From positions 1,240,001 through 1,304,000 of the forward strand of contig NZ_AP024851.1 of assembly GCF_024346675.1 (NCBI RefSeq): 64,000 bases of DNA, written 5' to 3'. Each line of letters starts with the position of its first letter. Within the stretch, counting starts at the first letter, position 1. The stretch comes from Photobacterium sanguinicancri. GTDB lineage: Bacteria; Pseudomonadota; Gammaproteobacteria; Enterobacterales; Vibrionaceae. Below, in pieces: positions 26,347 to 35,166 of this stretch. Position numbers and translations under genes: made by a program. The notes under the pieces were generated by a model, which was not told the DNA's origin, searched no databases, and saw only the letters and a list, made by a program, of their open reading frames with translations.

Positions 26347-26547
26347 ATGACTAATGAAGTAGATATTAGGTCGCTAAGAGCAAACCTTAATATTAGCCAG
26401 AAGGAACTGGCACACGACCTTGAATTAAGTTTAGATACCATAAAAAGTTGGGAACAAGGAAGAAGAAATCCCACAGGGTTAGCAAGGAAAGTGTTGCGCC
26501 TGATCGAGCAATACCCTTCACTCTATATAAAATTCAAAAATAACTGA
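26347..26547 (+). CDS. Small HTH regulator, divergent from the accessory operon
   Basis: The 66-residue protein is nearly all one helix-turn-helix: VDIRSLRANLNISQKELAHD then ELSLDTIKSWEQGRRNPTGL. This pattern is typical of antitoxin-type and phage-type XRE regulators (YiaG/NadS-like). The ATG at 26347 follows GAGG by seven bases; the upstream in-frame ATG at 26302 has no such site and overlaps the repeats. It is followed at once by a long palindrome. Confidence 0.8.
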   Translation: MTNEVDIRSLRANLNISQKELAHDLELSLDTIKSWEQGRRNPTGLARKVLRLIEQYPSLYIKFKNN

Positions 26548-26554
26548 TGCCATC

Positions 26555-26592
26555 ACCAATAGCACCTACATTCCAATGTAGATGCTATTGGT
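26555..26592. repeat. 18-bp near-perfect palindrome
   Basis: The arms ACCAATAGCACCTACATT and AATGTAGATGCTATTGGT pair at 17 of 18 positions with a loop of only two bases. No T-run follows on either strand, so it is not a simple terminator. It lies seven bases after the HTH stop and disrupts confidence in the short ORF that overlaps it. It may be a cruciform or recombination site. Confidence 0.6.
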
Positions 26593-26864
26593 TATCACAT
26601 GAGCATAGGCGATTTATTTTGAGGGAAAGAAACGATCTTGACGAGTATTTTGATAAACTAAATGGCACTAACAAAGACTTCGACTTTGAAGTTGGCGATA
26701 GTTTCATTAATTTCAACTACTTAAACATTTTTATTTACTTCACTTTGTTATTAATACTTAACTTTTTCATGTACTAATTGGAGGGTAAGACAATATTTAT
26801 TACGCCGCCTTAAACAAATATCTCTTAATTAAAAATTTAAATGAATTAACTAAAAAGAGATATT

Positions 26865-28355
26865 ATGCTTACATTTTACAAAGAAAACTGGTTTAACAAT
26901 ATTAAAGGGGATTTACTATCAGGAATTGTCGTTGCACTCGCTCTAATACCAGAAGCAATAGCCTTTTCAATTATTGCAGGTCTTGATCCTAAAGTTGGCC
27001 TGTATGCCTCATTTTCAATTTGTGTTGTCATCGCTTTTACTGGTTCACGATCAGGAATGATTTCTGCCTCAACAGGCGCAATGGCTTTACTGATGACCAC
27101 CTTGGTCAAACAACATGGTGTCGAGTACCTATTAGCCGCGTCTGTTTTTACAGGTGTTCTTCAATACGGTATTGGGCTATTGAAACTCGGTGACTTGATG
27201 AGATTTATATCTCGATCTATCGTTACAGGTTTCGTTAACGCCTTGGCAATATTAATATTTATGGCTCAGTTACCAGAGCTCACCAATGTGACTTGGCATG
27301 TCTATGCGCTCACAGCGTGCGGTTTAGGCATCATTTACTTATTCCCGTATGTGCCTAAAATTGGCAAACTACTCCCCTCTCCATTGGTGTGTATTGTCGC
27401 TATCACGATATTCTCTGTCATTTTCAAGGTAGATGTACGTACCGTCGGTGATATGGGCTCATTACCTGACTCGCTACCCATTTTCTTGCTACCTAAAGTG
27501 CCATTATCATTTGAAACACTGCAAATCATATTCCCATATTCACTTGCGCTTGCTGTCGTGGGTGTCCTTGAATCATTAATGACGGCAAAAATCATTGATG
27601 ACATCACAGACACACCAAGTAACAACAATGATGAATGTAAAGGTCAAGGCATTGCCAACATCGTTTCTGGCTTCTTTGGCGGCATGGCGGGATGTGCAAT
27701 GATAGGTCAATCTATGATCAACATGAACTCTGGGGGTAGAACGCGATTATCAACATTATCTTCAGGTGTATTCCTATTGATCATGGTTGTATTCCTAGGT
27801 GACTATCTAAAGCAAATACCCATGGCGGCACTGGTTGCTGTCATGATAATGGTTTCTATCAGCACCTTCTCCTGGAAATCCATTCTTGATATTCGTCATC
27901 ACCCGCTAAATTCTAACGTCATCATGATTGCTACAGTTATTTCCGTTGTCATGACGCACAACTTAGCGATTGGCGTTATTATTGGGGTTGTGATCTCAAC
28001 GGTATTCTACGCTAACCATAGTCGTAAAATCATGAAAGTGACTGATGATGTCGTTATTCATAACGAACATACCATTCACAAAGTACACGGTCAGATTTTC
28101 TTTGCTTCCGCGTACAACTTCATTGATATGTTTAATTTTAATCATCCAACTAAGTATGTAACGATTGATTTAACTGATGCCCACTTTTGGGATATCACAG
28201 CAGTAGGCGCTTTAGATAAAGTCATAATTAAGTTCATGGATGCAGGAGCTGATGTTGATATTATAGGAATGAATGAAGAGTCTGATAAGCTAATCAGTAA
28301 ATTTGCGATATTTGATAAACCCGATCTTTTAGCCAGTCGAACAATTGGGCACTAA
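26865..28355 (+). CDS. SulP-family anion transporter with STAS domain
   Basis: The 496-residue inner-membrane protein has the SulP core of about 10-12 helices ([41 protein letters not shown]) and a C-terminal cytoplasmic STAS domain from about residue 400 ([36 protein letters not shown]). SulP proteins carry sulfate, bicarbonate or other oxyanions. The substrate cannot be told from sequence. Transport of selenium oxyanions is conceivable given its location, but it is separated from the sel genes by the accessory module. AAGAGA lies before the ATG. A strong GC-rich terminator follows. Confidence 0.88.
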   Translation: MLTFYKENWFNNIKGDLLSGIVVALALIPEAIAFSIIAGLDPKVGLYASFSICVVIAFTGSRSGMISASTGAMALLMTTLVKQHGVEYLLAASVFTGVLQYGIGLLKLGDLMRFISRSIVTGFVNALAILIFMAQLPELTNVTWHVYALTACGLGIIYLFPYVPKIGKLLPSPLVCIVAITIFSVIFKVDVRTVGDMGSLPDSLPIFLLPKVPLSFETLQIIFPYSLALAVVGVLESLMTAKIIDDITDTPSNNNDECKGQGIANIVSGFFGGMAGCAMIGQSMINMNSGGRTRLSTLSSGVFLLIMVVFLGDYLKQIPMAALVAVMIMVSISTFSWKSILDIRHHPLNSNVIMIATVISVVMTHNLAIGVIIGVVISTVFYANHSRKIMKVTDDVVIHNEHTIHKVHGQIFFASAYNFIDMFNFNHPTKYVTIDLTDAHFWDITAVGALDKVIIKFMDAGADVDIIGMNEESDKLISKFAIFDKPDLLASRTIGH

Positions 28356-28383
28356 ATCAATAACTAATCAATAAAGCATAAAT

Positions 28384-28419
28384 AAAAGGAGGGGGATCCC
28401 CCCCCTTTTCTATTTTTTT
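28384..28419 (+). terminator. Terminator between sulP and the convergent small gene
   Basis: An AAAAGGAGGGGG/CCCCCCCCTTTT-type stem is followed by TATTTTTTT on the plus strand. A-rich sequence on the other side means it could also serve the convergent gene. Confidence 0.85.
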
Positions 28420-28646
28420 GAAAGAGAAATAACGTTAAATTTAACCTCATCAACTTCATCTGGACTCATATACAGTACCCCACCAAGAATAAAGCCATAT
28501 ACAATCTGACCGATTGTAATGATTTTTGATATTCCTTTATTTTCAATCGCCACTCTAAATGAATGCTTGAATTCGCTTTCATTCATTGGCAGGTATCCAA
28601 TGGGGTTATAAGCATACATAACATCATTAAATTCAATGTAATTCAT
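28410..28646 (-). CDS. Unknown 78-residue protein
   Basis: The protein has a polar N-terminal half (NYIEFNDVMYAYNPIGYLPM) and one hydrophobic stretch (IITIGQIVYGFILGGVLYM) that could be a buried strand or a weak membrane helix. AGAAGG lies before the ATG. It is a single gene converging on sulP. No family was recognised. Confidence 0.55.
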   Translation of the reverse strand: MNYIEFNDVMYAYNPIGYLPMNESEFKHSFRVAIENKGISKIITIGQIVYGFILGGVLYMSPDEVDEVKFNVISLSKK

Positions 28647-28968
28647 AAAAACCTTCTTATTAAACAGTATAAAGTCACTTCAAGTATTTGAAGCCTAACA
28701 ATCATTTCAAGTCCGAATGATCACTTGATTTTCATCACCTTCTCATTGCTCCGTTATTATATTATTTTACATTTAATTTTTAACCTGGAGTTTTACATAT
28801 TAAGGTTTGAATACTTAATCATTTAATATACTTTACTCATTTAAAAAGTCACTTTATCATAAACTGAAATCTATTAATAAATCAAAACATGACACATTGA
28901 AATATAAGTAACGAGTGGTAAAATAAATGCGTTTGAAAAGCTAAAATATCATTCTTGAAATCCTTATT

Positions 28969-28998
28969 TGCCCTGCTGCTACAGGGCATTTTTTTTAC
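28969..28998 (+). terminator. Orphan intrinsic terminator (possible small RNA 3' end)
   Basis: A TGCCCTG/CAGGGCA stem with a 6-base loop is followed by eight Ts. The nearest plus-strand gene, sulP, ends 610 bases upstream and has its own terminator, and the gene in between is on the other strand. An untranslated transcript starting within 28680-28930 is a plausible explanation. Confidence 0.6.
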
Positions 28999-29120
28999 TT
29001 AATAGTATTCAAGAGTAAAAAATTTACATCATCACTAGGCTTACTATTTTTTATAAAATCAAAAATGAACGCTAAATGAATTAAGCACTCACGCTATATT
29101 CAATCCACAGGGTTCACACT

Positions 29121-29170
29121 ACTCCTAACTTGTCCGATACCTTCCTTCCTAACACGGTCAAGTCAGGAGT
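29121..29170 (+). repeat. Conserved-loop hairpin, copy 2, overlapping a ribosome-binding site
   Basis: The stem ACTCCTAACTTG/CAAGTCAGGAGT has one mismatch and extends inward by CCG/CGG. The loop follows the same CGATA-N4-CCTTCCTAAC-RCG-R pattern as copy 1. The 3' arm contains AGGAG, six bases from the ATG of the glycosyltransferase, so in RNA the hairpin would hide the ribosome-binding site. Confidence 0.65.
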
Positions 29171-29175
29171 ATGTT

Positions 29176-29904
29176 ATGAACCCGATCAGTATTGTTGTGA
29201 TTACACTTAATGAAGAAAAACGCATTGGTCGTCTACTCGATGATCTAAGCAAACAAACCCACCAAGGTTTCGAAGTTATCGTGGTCGATTCAAACAGCGA
29301 TGACAACACACGCACCATTTCACGCGGTTATGAAAAAGTCCTCCCTCAGTTAACCGTTCATAAAATGGAAAACCGTGGCACTAGCTTAGGTCGAAATACA
29401 GGCGCCAAACTGGCACAGCATGAACGCTTATTGTTTTTAGATGCCGATGTTCGCTTAGCACCCACCTTTTTAACTAATGCGCTGCATAAGTTAGAAAAGA
29501 ATAAACTCGAAGTGGCTGGTGTATATATGGGGGCAGACGAACTCTCATTAACTTATCGCTTAGGCTATGGCGCGTTTAATGCTGGGCTTTGGGCAACTTC
29601 GTTCTTTTTCCCCACAGCAGTTGGCGCATGTATTTTTTCAACCAAGCGAGCACATCAAGAGATTGCGGGGTTTGATGAAAGTATCACCTTATGCGAAGAC
29701 TGTGACTACGTTCGCCGAGCAGCCCAAACATGGCGCTACCGCATGTTACCCATTAGTTTTTGGTTCGACCCTCGTCGCTTAGAACAAGACGGTTTTTTTA
29801 CCATGGGATTAACCTACCTAAAAGCCAATGTGCGTCGATTCTTTCTTGGTGAAATGCGTAATAACGAAATGAGCTATCAATTTGATCATTACCGTCAATC
29901 TTAA
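29176..29904 (+). CDS. Family 2 glycosyltransferase
   Basis: The 242-residue protein is a GT-A fold GT2 enzyme: ISIVVITLNEEKRIGRLLDD at the start, VVDSNSDD, the metal-binding FLDADVRL (DxD type) and later ITLCEDCDYVRRA (acid/base ED region). A short hydrophobic stretch near 140-155 may touch the membrane. The substrate is unknown. It is followed after 22 bases by a DedA-LssY protein, suggesting a joint role in envelope lipid or polysaccharide handling. Translation may be controlled by the hairpin over its ribosome-binding site. Confidence 0.88.
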   Translation: MNPISIVVITLNEEKRIGRLLDDLSKQTHQGFEVIVVDSNSDDNTRTISRGYEKVLPQLTVHKMENRGTSLGRNTGAKLAQHERLLFLDADVRLAPTFLTNALHKLEKNKLEVAGVYMGADELSLTYRLGYGAFNAGLWATSFFFPTAVGACIFSTKRAHQEIAGFDESITLCEDCDYVRRAAQTWRYRMLPISFWFDPRRLEQDGFFTMGLTYLKANVRRFFLGEMRNNEMSYQFDHYRQS

Positions 29905-29926
29905 TGCAGATTAAAGTAGGTGAAAT

Positions 29927-31249
29927 ATGGACTTTTCTTGGTGGTGGTTATTTGGGGGCAGCTTTTTTGATGCCTTGATAGGCCCTAACTTAGTAGTGCC
30001 CGGCGAACCCTTTTTTCTGGCTGCTGGGTACCAACTCAATCAAGGTTTTATCGCAGGTACTATTGCAGTATTAATTGGGGCTGTTTTAGGCGATCAGTTG
30101 AGCTTCCTTATCGGTCATAAAATGGGCGCGAAAGGCCAACGAAAACTACGGCGTCGGTTCCCTAAAACGCGTCGCGCCATTGCCAAAGCAAAAGTAGCAT
30201 TAACACGCTACGGCTTCATTATTGTTATCGCAGCACGATTACTTGGACCTATCGCATGGGTAATGCCATTTATGGCGGGCAGCTATCGTATGCCATGGTG
30301 GAAGTTCAGCCTTTGCTCACTGATAGGAATCGCACTTGGCGTTGGTCAGTTTCTACTTGCGGGCGCACTCATGGGGCATGGGCTTAGCATGTTACCCAGC
30401 GTTACCAACCTATTGCTGTTCTTACAAGAGCATTGGTTGTTAATCCTCACTTGTGTTTTTGGCTTAATCGCAACCGTGATCTTTTATCGTCGCCAACAAG
30501 GTAAATGGCGCAATATAGTCAGCACTTGGATCATAAGTTTACTGCTGATGAATTACGTCCATTTTTTTATTAATGCCAATAGCATTGGCTTTGCTTTGAT
30601 CAATGCCAGTTATGCACAAACAACCGCCAGCGATGATGCAGATCTTCAAGTAACTGAAATTGATCACTACGCGCAACTTAACTTTGAAGTCTATCCAGGA
30701 TTAGCTCCCGTTTACCAAGCTCAGCCCATTAATTTGATTTACGTCGGCAATAACCCAGACAGTTTGATGCAGCAACTTGGCTGGAAAAAGAATAAAACCT
30801 TTTCCAGCGACAATATTTCATTAGGCCATTACTTTGATTTGATCCAAATGAAACAACCGCCTATTTCAGACTTGTATTGGAATCAACAACCACAATGGTC
30901 GGCATACCAGTTAGCAGGCGATTTACTGAAGCGCAGCCATGTACGTTGGTGGTATGGGGGAATTGATAAACGAAGTCAGCAGCCACTCTGGGTGGGTGCG
31001 GTCAGCTACGATAACAGCCTGAAGATTGCCCATTATAAAGGGATCATTACGATTCTTCATGCAATCGACCCTGACGTTGATGAAGAACGCGATCGTTTAA
31101 TAAAATACAGTCTGAAGGCTGGTTGGCATGCAACGAAAGAAAGCCTGCTAATACCACAGGCTTTCTCTAAGAATCAACATTATTTTAGTGATGGAAAAGT
31201 AGCAATCATCCAAAATTACTGCGGTGTAGCAAACACCTGTGTCCAGTAA
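29927..31249 (+). CDS. DedA-family membrane protein with LssY C-terminal domain
   Basis: The 440-residue protein has an N-terminal DedA/VTT domain (SFFDALIGPNLVVPGEPFFL, FLIGHKMGAKGQRKLRRRFP, GFIIVIAARLLGPIAWVMPF) and about five or six membrane helices up to residue 215. The periplasmic or cytosolic C-terminal part (about 245-430) resembles LssY C-terminal domains, with WSAYQLAGDLLKRSHVRWWY, then WVGAVSYD and HAIDPDVDEERD. DedA proteins are lipid scramblase-like. Function here is unknown. Its 3' end overlaps the convergent CAP-domain gene by 34 bases. Confidence 0.82.
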   Translation: MDFSWWWLFGGSFFDALIGPNLVVPGEPFFLAAGYQLNQGFIAGTIAVLIGAVLGDQLSFLIGHKMGAKGQRKLRRRFPKTRRAIAKAKVALTRYGFIIVIAARLLGPIAWVMPFMAGSYRMPWWKFSLCSLIGIALGVGQFLLAGALMGHGLSMLPSVTNLLLFLQEHWLLILTCVFGLIATVIFYRRQQGKWRNIVSTWIISLLLMNYVHFFINANSIGFALINASYAQTTASDDADLQVTEIDHYAQLNFEVYPGLAPVYQAQPINLIYVGNNPDSLMQQLGWKKNKTFSSDNISLGHYFDLIQMKQPPISDLYWNQQPQWSAYQLAGDLLKRSHVRWWYGGIDKRSQQPLWVGAVSYDNSLKIAHYKGIITILHAIDPDVDEERDRLIKYSLKAGWHATKESLLIPQAFSKNQHYFSDGKVAIIQNYCGVANTCVQ

Positions 31250-31857
31250 ATATTATATTGTGAACCTGAGTTCATGTCGTATGCTGATCCCATTTGAGTG
31301 TAGTTGCTGCCCATGATGTTTTTGCAGTGGCCAGGGCTGTTTAGCCAAGTCGTCATTACGGTATCAATGTCTTTTTGGCCAGCAGCAATATTTTCAGCAA
31401 CACTTCGCCATGCATAACCTTGATCTGTTACACGATCACTCGCACTTTTACCGTCTAACCCTGTATGGTTGAAGAAATTATAGTTCGCCATATTTGTCGA
31501 ATGCACTTGTGCTGCTGATTGTAGCTTCGCATCCCAAGTTAGTGGCGCTACCGCAGGGTAAAATGTTGAACCACAATTGCGCCCAACAGCACGCGCTGCG
31601 TTTACCGCCGTTAGCATTTGATCGGCAAAGGTGCCGTCAGGATCTGGCATTGGTTCTGGTGTTGGTATTGGATCTGGTGTTTCTGAACCGCCGCCACCAG
31701 AGCCACCACTCCCATCGGAACCACTCCCACCATTATCACCTCCGCCAATTTGGCCAGATCCGCTATTACCATTGTTAGCGCTACCATCATTGCTAGATGA
31801 GCCGCCACAACCTGAAACCAATAACGCTGTAAGTAATAACAATGAAAATATTCGCAT
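31216..31857 (-). CDS. CAP/SCP-domain (PR-1-like) lipoprotein
   Basis: The 213-residue protein has a lipoprotein signal peptide (MRIFSLLLLTALLVSGC; lipobox LVSGC), a low-complexity linker of Gly, Ser, Asn and Pro (about residues 20-75), and a C-terminal CAP domain: HSTNMANYNFFNHTGLDGKS, YAWRSVAENIAAGQ, WLNSPGHCKNIMGSNYTQMG. The CAP histidines and glutamate are present. The start at 31857 is chosen because it gives the signal peptide directly. It would sit on the outer membrane or the inner-membrane surface. CAP proteins of bacteria lack a firmly known role. Confidence 0.88.
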   Translation of the reverse strand: MRIFSLLLLTALLVSGCGGSSSNDGSANNGNSGSGQIGGGDNGGSGSDGSGGSGGGGSETPDPIPTPEPMPDPDGTFADQMLTAVNAARAVGRNCGSTFYPAVAPLTWDAKLQSAAQVHSTNMANYNFFNHTGLDGKSASDRVTDQGYAWRSVAENIAAGQKDIDTVMTTWLNSPGHCKNIMGSNYTQMGSAYDMNSGSQYNIYWTQVFATPQ

Positions 31858-32280
31858 GGGTACATCCAATATAATAATGAATTTGACCACCAATCAATCA
31901 TTTGCTAGTAAATTAATCTAATAATCACACAAAATATTGATGAATTGATGATGAAAAGCTGTCTATCTTTTGTGCGAATCACTATAAATGTTCAAAATTA
32001 CGATGCAATATCATGCCACCAATTCTGCCATTTCTTGACAAAACACTGACAAACAAAATACATGAAAAATTACAGATATAGCTTTAAAATCAGCAAGATA
32101 AATGTGAAACAGTGATTTTTCAGACATTAGTGGCTAGATTTAATTACAAATGCGCAATTGTACGAATAACAAAAACCGCTAATACATTGTTGCAAATCAG
32201 AAACCTATATTTCCCGACACAAACATCCAAAAAGTCAGCTACGCTTCAACTATGCGACAATAATATGCAGGAGAGTGATC
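31858..32280. other. Divergent promoter region, no gene seen
   Basis: These 423 AT-rich bases between the CAP lipoprotein and the unknown gene at 32281 hold no ORF with a ribosome-binding site. Both promoters must lie here. Confidence 0.45.
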
Positions 32281-33336
32281 ATGTACGACACATCTTCAAT
32301 TCAAAATAATCGTCAATCCTCTAAGGTGCTTCATCAGCCTTCTACGGCATCACCGTCCATTGATATTCGATGCCATTCTCCGATGACACGAAAATACTTA
32401 CTGAACGAGCTGAAAGCATTACGTCATCAATTACCTCAACATTGCTTCTCTGATGGTGATTATTGCCTAACCAATATTGTCGAACTCGATTTTCGTGCGG
32501 CACTTAATACCACCCAAAGCATTGCTCCTGATCTCATTGATAAAAAAACTATTTTTAAAATTGCTATAAATAACGACCTCAGCGAAGACATTCCACAACG
32601 CTTGGCTTTCTTAACAGGTAATTCCGATCATAGTAATGAAGTTAACCTAGCCCTTTCATCACACTTACTATTGAATGCAGTTTGCCAGCGCTATCAAGTG
32701 CAGCGATTAAACCCTATTCAGCAAAGCCTTTATTCCATTTGGCTTAATCAATTAGTTCATTTTGTCATTGCTCGCCAACAAGTCAGCTATTCCCCTCATA
32801 GAGTAAAATCTGCCACTAGCACGACAGAAAAAATCCCTGCTGATTGGGGGCAATTTGATCCCAACGATGAATATACCCAGCAATGGACGCTCGATACTGT
32901 GCTAACGAATTGCTATTACGAAGGCATCGCAACATTAACTCAGTGGCTTTGTGGCCAAGCAACACCTGAGCTGCTAGGTATTCAAGCTGCTAAACGTTTT
33001 TTTAATCATCATGTTCACCCAATTCAAAAAATCGCGTCACCTAACCTTGCTAACACCACCAATATTAATTGGATTATTTATGAAAATAGCGACATCTTGT
33101 ATGCTTTCGCACTAAAGACGGGCCCTTGGATGGCACTAGAGTATGCAAGCCATCATCAAGATAGAAGCATCAGAAAAATCGCATTATCGCTACTAAATAA
33201 ATATAAACATGAAGGAAGCTGGGGGATTAATTTGGAAGACAGAAATACATTTATACATACACTGATCCAACAAGATATTAATCATGTTGTACACAGTATA
33301 AAACAGTATCAATATCCGATATTGAAATATAGATAA
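32281..33336 (+). CDS. Unknown 351-residue protein
   Basis: The ATG at 32281 follows AGGAGA. The product lacks a signal peptide and membrane segments. It is rich in His, Gln and Asn, with helical segments such as LNELKALRHQLPQH and IQQSLYSIWLNQLVHFVIA. It contains no recognised motif. A possible structural hint is the final region (WMALEYASHHQDRSIRKIAL) that resembles helical repeat packing. It stands alone between the CAP gene and modC. Confidence 0.6.
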   Translation: MYDTSSIQNNRQSSKVLHQPSTASPSIDIRCHSPMTRKYLLNELKALRHQLPQHCFSDGDYCLTNIVELDFRAALNTTQSIAPDLIDKKTIFKIAINNDLSEDIPQRLAFLTGNSDHSNEVNLALSSHLLLNAVCQRYQVQRLNPIQQSLYSIWLNQLVHFVIARQQVSYSPHRVKSATSTTEKIPADWGQFDPNDEYTQQWTLDTVLTNCYYEGIATLTQWLCGQATPELLGIQAAKRFFNHHVHPIQKIASPNLANTTNINWIIYENSDILYAFALKTGPWMALEYASHHQDRSIRKIALSLLNKYKHEGSWGINLEDRNTFIHTLIQQDINHVVHSIKQYQYPILKYR

Positions 33337-33397
33337 GAGGGAAAGTCTCCCTCTCTATTATTAGTGCGGTTCTTCAAGGTATTAACATTTTCTCGTG

Positions 33398-34480
33398 CTA
33401 AGCAGCCAGATCATCACGTGTCACACTGACACCTTTAACCTGCGCGTAGATAGAATCCCCTACCTTTAAGTTCAGCTCGTCGGCCGCCCATAAGGTAATA
33501 TTGGCCCACAACTGTGTTTCACCGATACGTAATCTTACTTCGACACGCTCATTGACCACATCGCGTTGAATTTTATCTATACGTGCCCGTAAAATATTAC
33601 GGATACTGGTTTGTTTCGGCTGCTCACGAGTGAGTGAAACATCGTTTGAAAAAATACGCACGCGTATCCATTCACCCCGTGTTTTTTCTAGCCTATTCAC
33701 CCATAAAAAGTCATGCTGACTCAACATCACTTGAGTAAGCGCATAATCAGGATGATCAAAGTTAACGCGTGCGCTCAGCAGTGAACTTTGTTCTTTCGCA
33801 GGCAACCAAGGACGCATCTCTGGTGAGCCCCATACGCTATTTACATGCCCTGACGCGACCACTTTACCTTGATGCAACATCACCATATGATCCGCTAAGC
33901 GTAAGATTTCATCCAAGCTGTGGGTGACATAAACAATCGGAATGCTAATTTCTTTTGCGAGGCGTTCTAAATACGGTAACAATTCTTGCTTTCGAGGTAC
34001 ATCTAACGACGCCAATGGTTCGTCCATCAGTAACATCTTAGGCTTGGTTAACAAAGCTCGGCCAATGGCCACTCGTTGCTTTTCACCACCCGATAATGAA
34101 GCGGGAAAACGCTCTAATAACGCTTCAATACCCAGCAAACGAACAACATCATTAAAATGTTGTTCATCCTTTTCAGGACAGCCATAGAGTAAGTTGCCTT
34201 TTACACGGTAATGGGGAAATAAACGCGCATCTTGGAACACATAACCAATCCCTCTGCGTTCTGGTGGCACGACAGTTTTTGTCGCACTATCGAATAAAAC
34301 ATGGGCCCCAAGGGTAATCTCCCCTGCATCAGGAACCGTCAAACCACTCAATAGATTTATAAATGACGTTTTACCAGCCCCTGACCGCCCAAAGATAGCC
34401 GTGATCCCTTCCATAGGTAACGAAACATCAATATCCAGTGCTAAATCACCTAGCTGCTGTGACACATTGATTGTTAGCAT
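33398..34480 (-). CDS. modC: Molybdate ABC transporter ATP-binding protein (ModC)
   Basis: The 360-residue ATPase has Walker A GRSGAGKTS at residues 31-39, the ABC signature LSGGEKQR, Walker B LLMDEPLASLD and the switch histidine in YVTHSLDE. The C-terminal ~65 residues form a MOP/TOBE domain (LRARIDKIQRD, NITLWAADELNLKVGDSIYA) that binds molybdate. It drives molybdate import through ModB. It overlaps modB by seven bases and is last in modABC. Molybdenum enzymes are needed for respiration, for example with formate or nitrate. Confidence 0.96.
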   Translation of the reverse strand: MLTINVSQQLGDLALDIDVSLPMEGITAIFGRSGAGKTSFINLLSGLTVPDAGEITLGAHVLFDSATKTVVPPERRGIGYVFQDARLFPHYRVKGNLLYGCPEKDEQHFNDVVRLLGIEALLERFPASLSGGEKQRVAIGRALLTKPKMLLMDEPLASLDVPRKQELLPYLERLAKEISIPIVYVTHSLDEILRLADHMVMLHQGKVVASGHVNSVWGSPEMRPWLPAKEQSSLLSARVNFDHPDYALTQVMLSQHDFLWVNRLEKTRGEWIRVRIFSNDVSLTREQPKQTSIRNILRARIDKIQRDVVNERVEVRLRIGETQLWANITLWAADELNLKVGDSIYAQVKGVSVTRDDLAA

Positions 34481-35166
34481 GGTGCCTCCAAGCGTTTACG
34501 TGCCGCTCGTGATAACCATTCAGATGCCAGCAATGAAGACAAAGCAATAACAATCGCAATTACACATAGCCGTGCAGCTTGGCTCTCTGCGCCAGGGGTT
34601 TCAATAAATGAATACATCGCGAGTGGGATCGTTTGAGTCTCGCCAGGAATATTCGAGACAAAAGTAATAGTGGCACCAAATTCTCCGAGTGCTCGAGCAA
34701 AAGCAAGTATGGTACCCGTTAAAATACCCGGGGTGGTTAACGGAAGCGTAATGGTCATAAATACGCGCAAAGGACTAGCCCCTAATGTTCTTGCGGCTTG
34801 TTCTAACTTGTTATCTACACTTTCAAGCGATAAACGTATTGAGCGAACCATAAGAGGAAATGCCACAACAGACACTGCCAACGCAGCACCTTGCCAACTG
34901 AAACTGAACGACACACCGAACCACGCATAAAGCCATTGGCCAACAAAACCTTGTCGTCCCATTGCAATCAAAAGTAAATAACCGATAACAACGGGTGGTA
35001 GCACTAAGGGCAAATGTACTAAACCATCCAATACTGATTTACCAAAAAATTGGCAACGAGCAAGTAACCACGCGCATAAAATGCCGAATGGCAGGCTAAA
35101 AAGCACTGCCACTCCCGATATTTTTAGACTCAGTAATAACGCCTGAATTTCGTATTCAGTTAACAC
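34474..35166 (-). CDS. modB: Molybdate ABC transporter permease (ModB)
   Basis: The 230-residue inner-membrane protein has five to six helices and the permease loop EQAARTLGASPLRVFMTITL (EAA motif) near residue 140. It forms the molybdate channel with ModC. It overlaps modA at one end by 11 bases and modC at the other by seven, so the three are translated as a coupled unit. The length equals E. coli ModB. Confidence 0.96.
   Translation of the reverse strand: MLTEYEIQALLLSLKISGVAVLFSLPFGILCAWLLARCQFFGKSVLDGLVHLPLVLPPVVIGYLLLIAMGRQGFVGQWLYAWFGVSFSFSWQGAALAVSVVAFPLMVRSIRLSLESVDNKLEQAARTLGASPLRVFMTITLPLTTPGILTGTILAFARALGEFGATITFVSNIPGETQTIPLAMYSFIETPGAESQAARLCVIAIVIALSSLLASEWLSRAARKRLEAPC

Larger units (their letters stand above)
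28647..29175. other. Intergenic region with an orphan terminator
   Basis: No gene is seen in 529 AT-rich bases. It holds a clear plus-strand terminator at 28969-28998 with no gene upstream of it on that strand, and the conserved-loop hairpin at 29121-29170 just before the next gene. Confidence 0.5.

Noticed and set aside
26547..26777. 76-residue ORF after the HTH gene
   Set aside because: Its first 15 codons lie in a long palindrome and the remainder has low-complexity Phe/Asn/Leu content without a ribosome-binding site.
32281..33336. Zinc metalloprotease motif in the unknown 351-residue protein
   Set aside because: His-rich stretches were noted but no HExxH or other metal motif is present.
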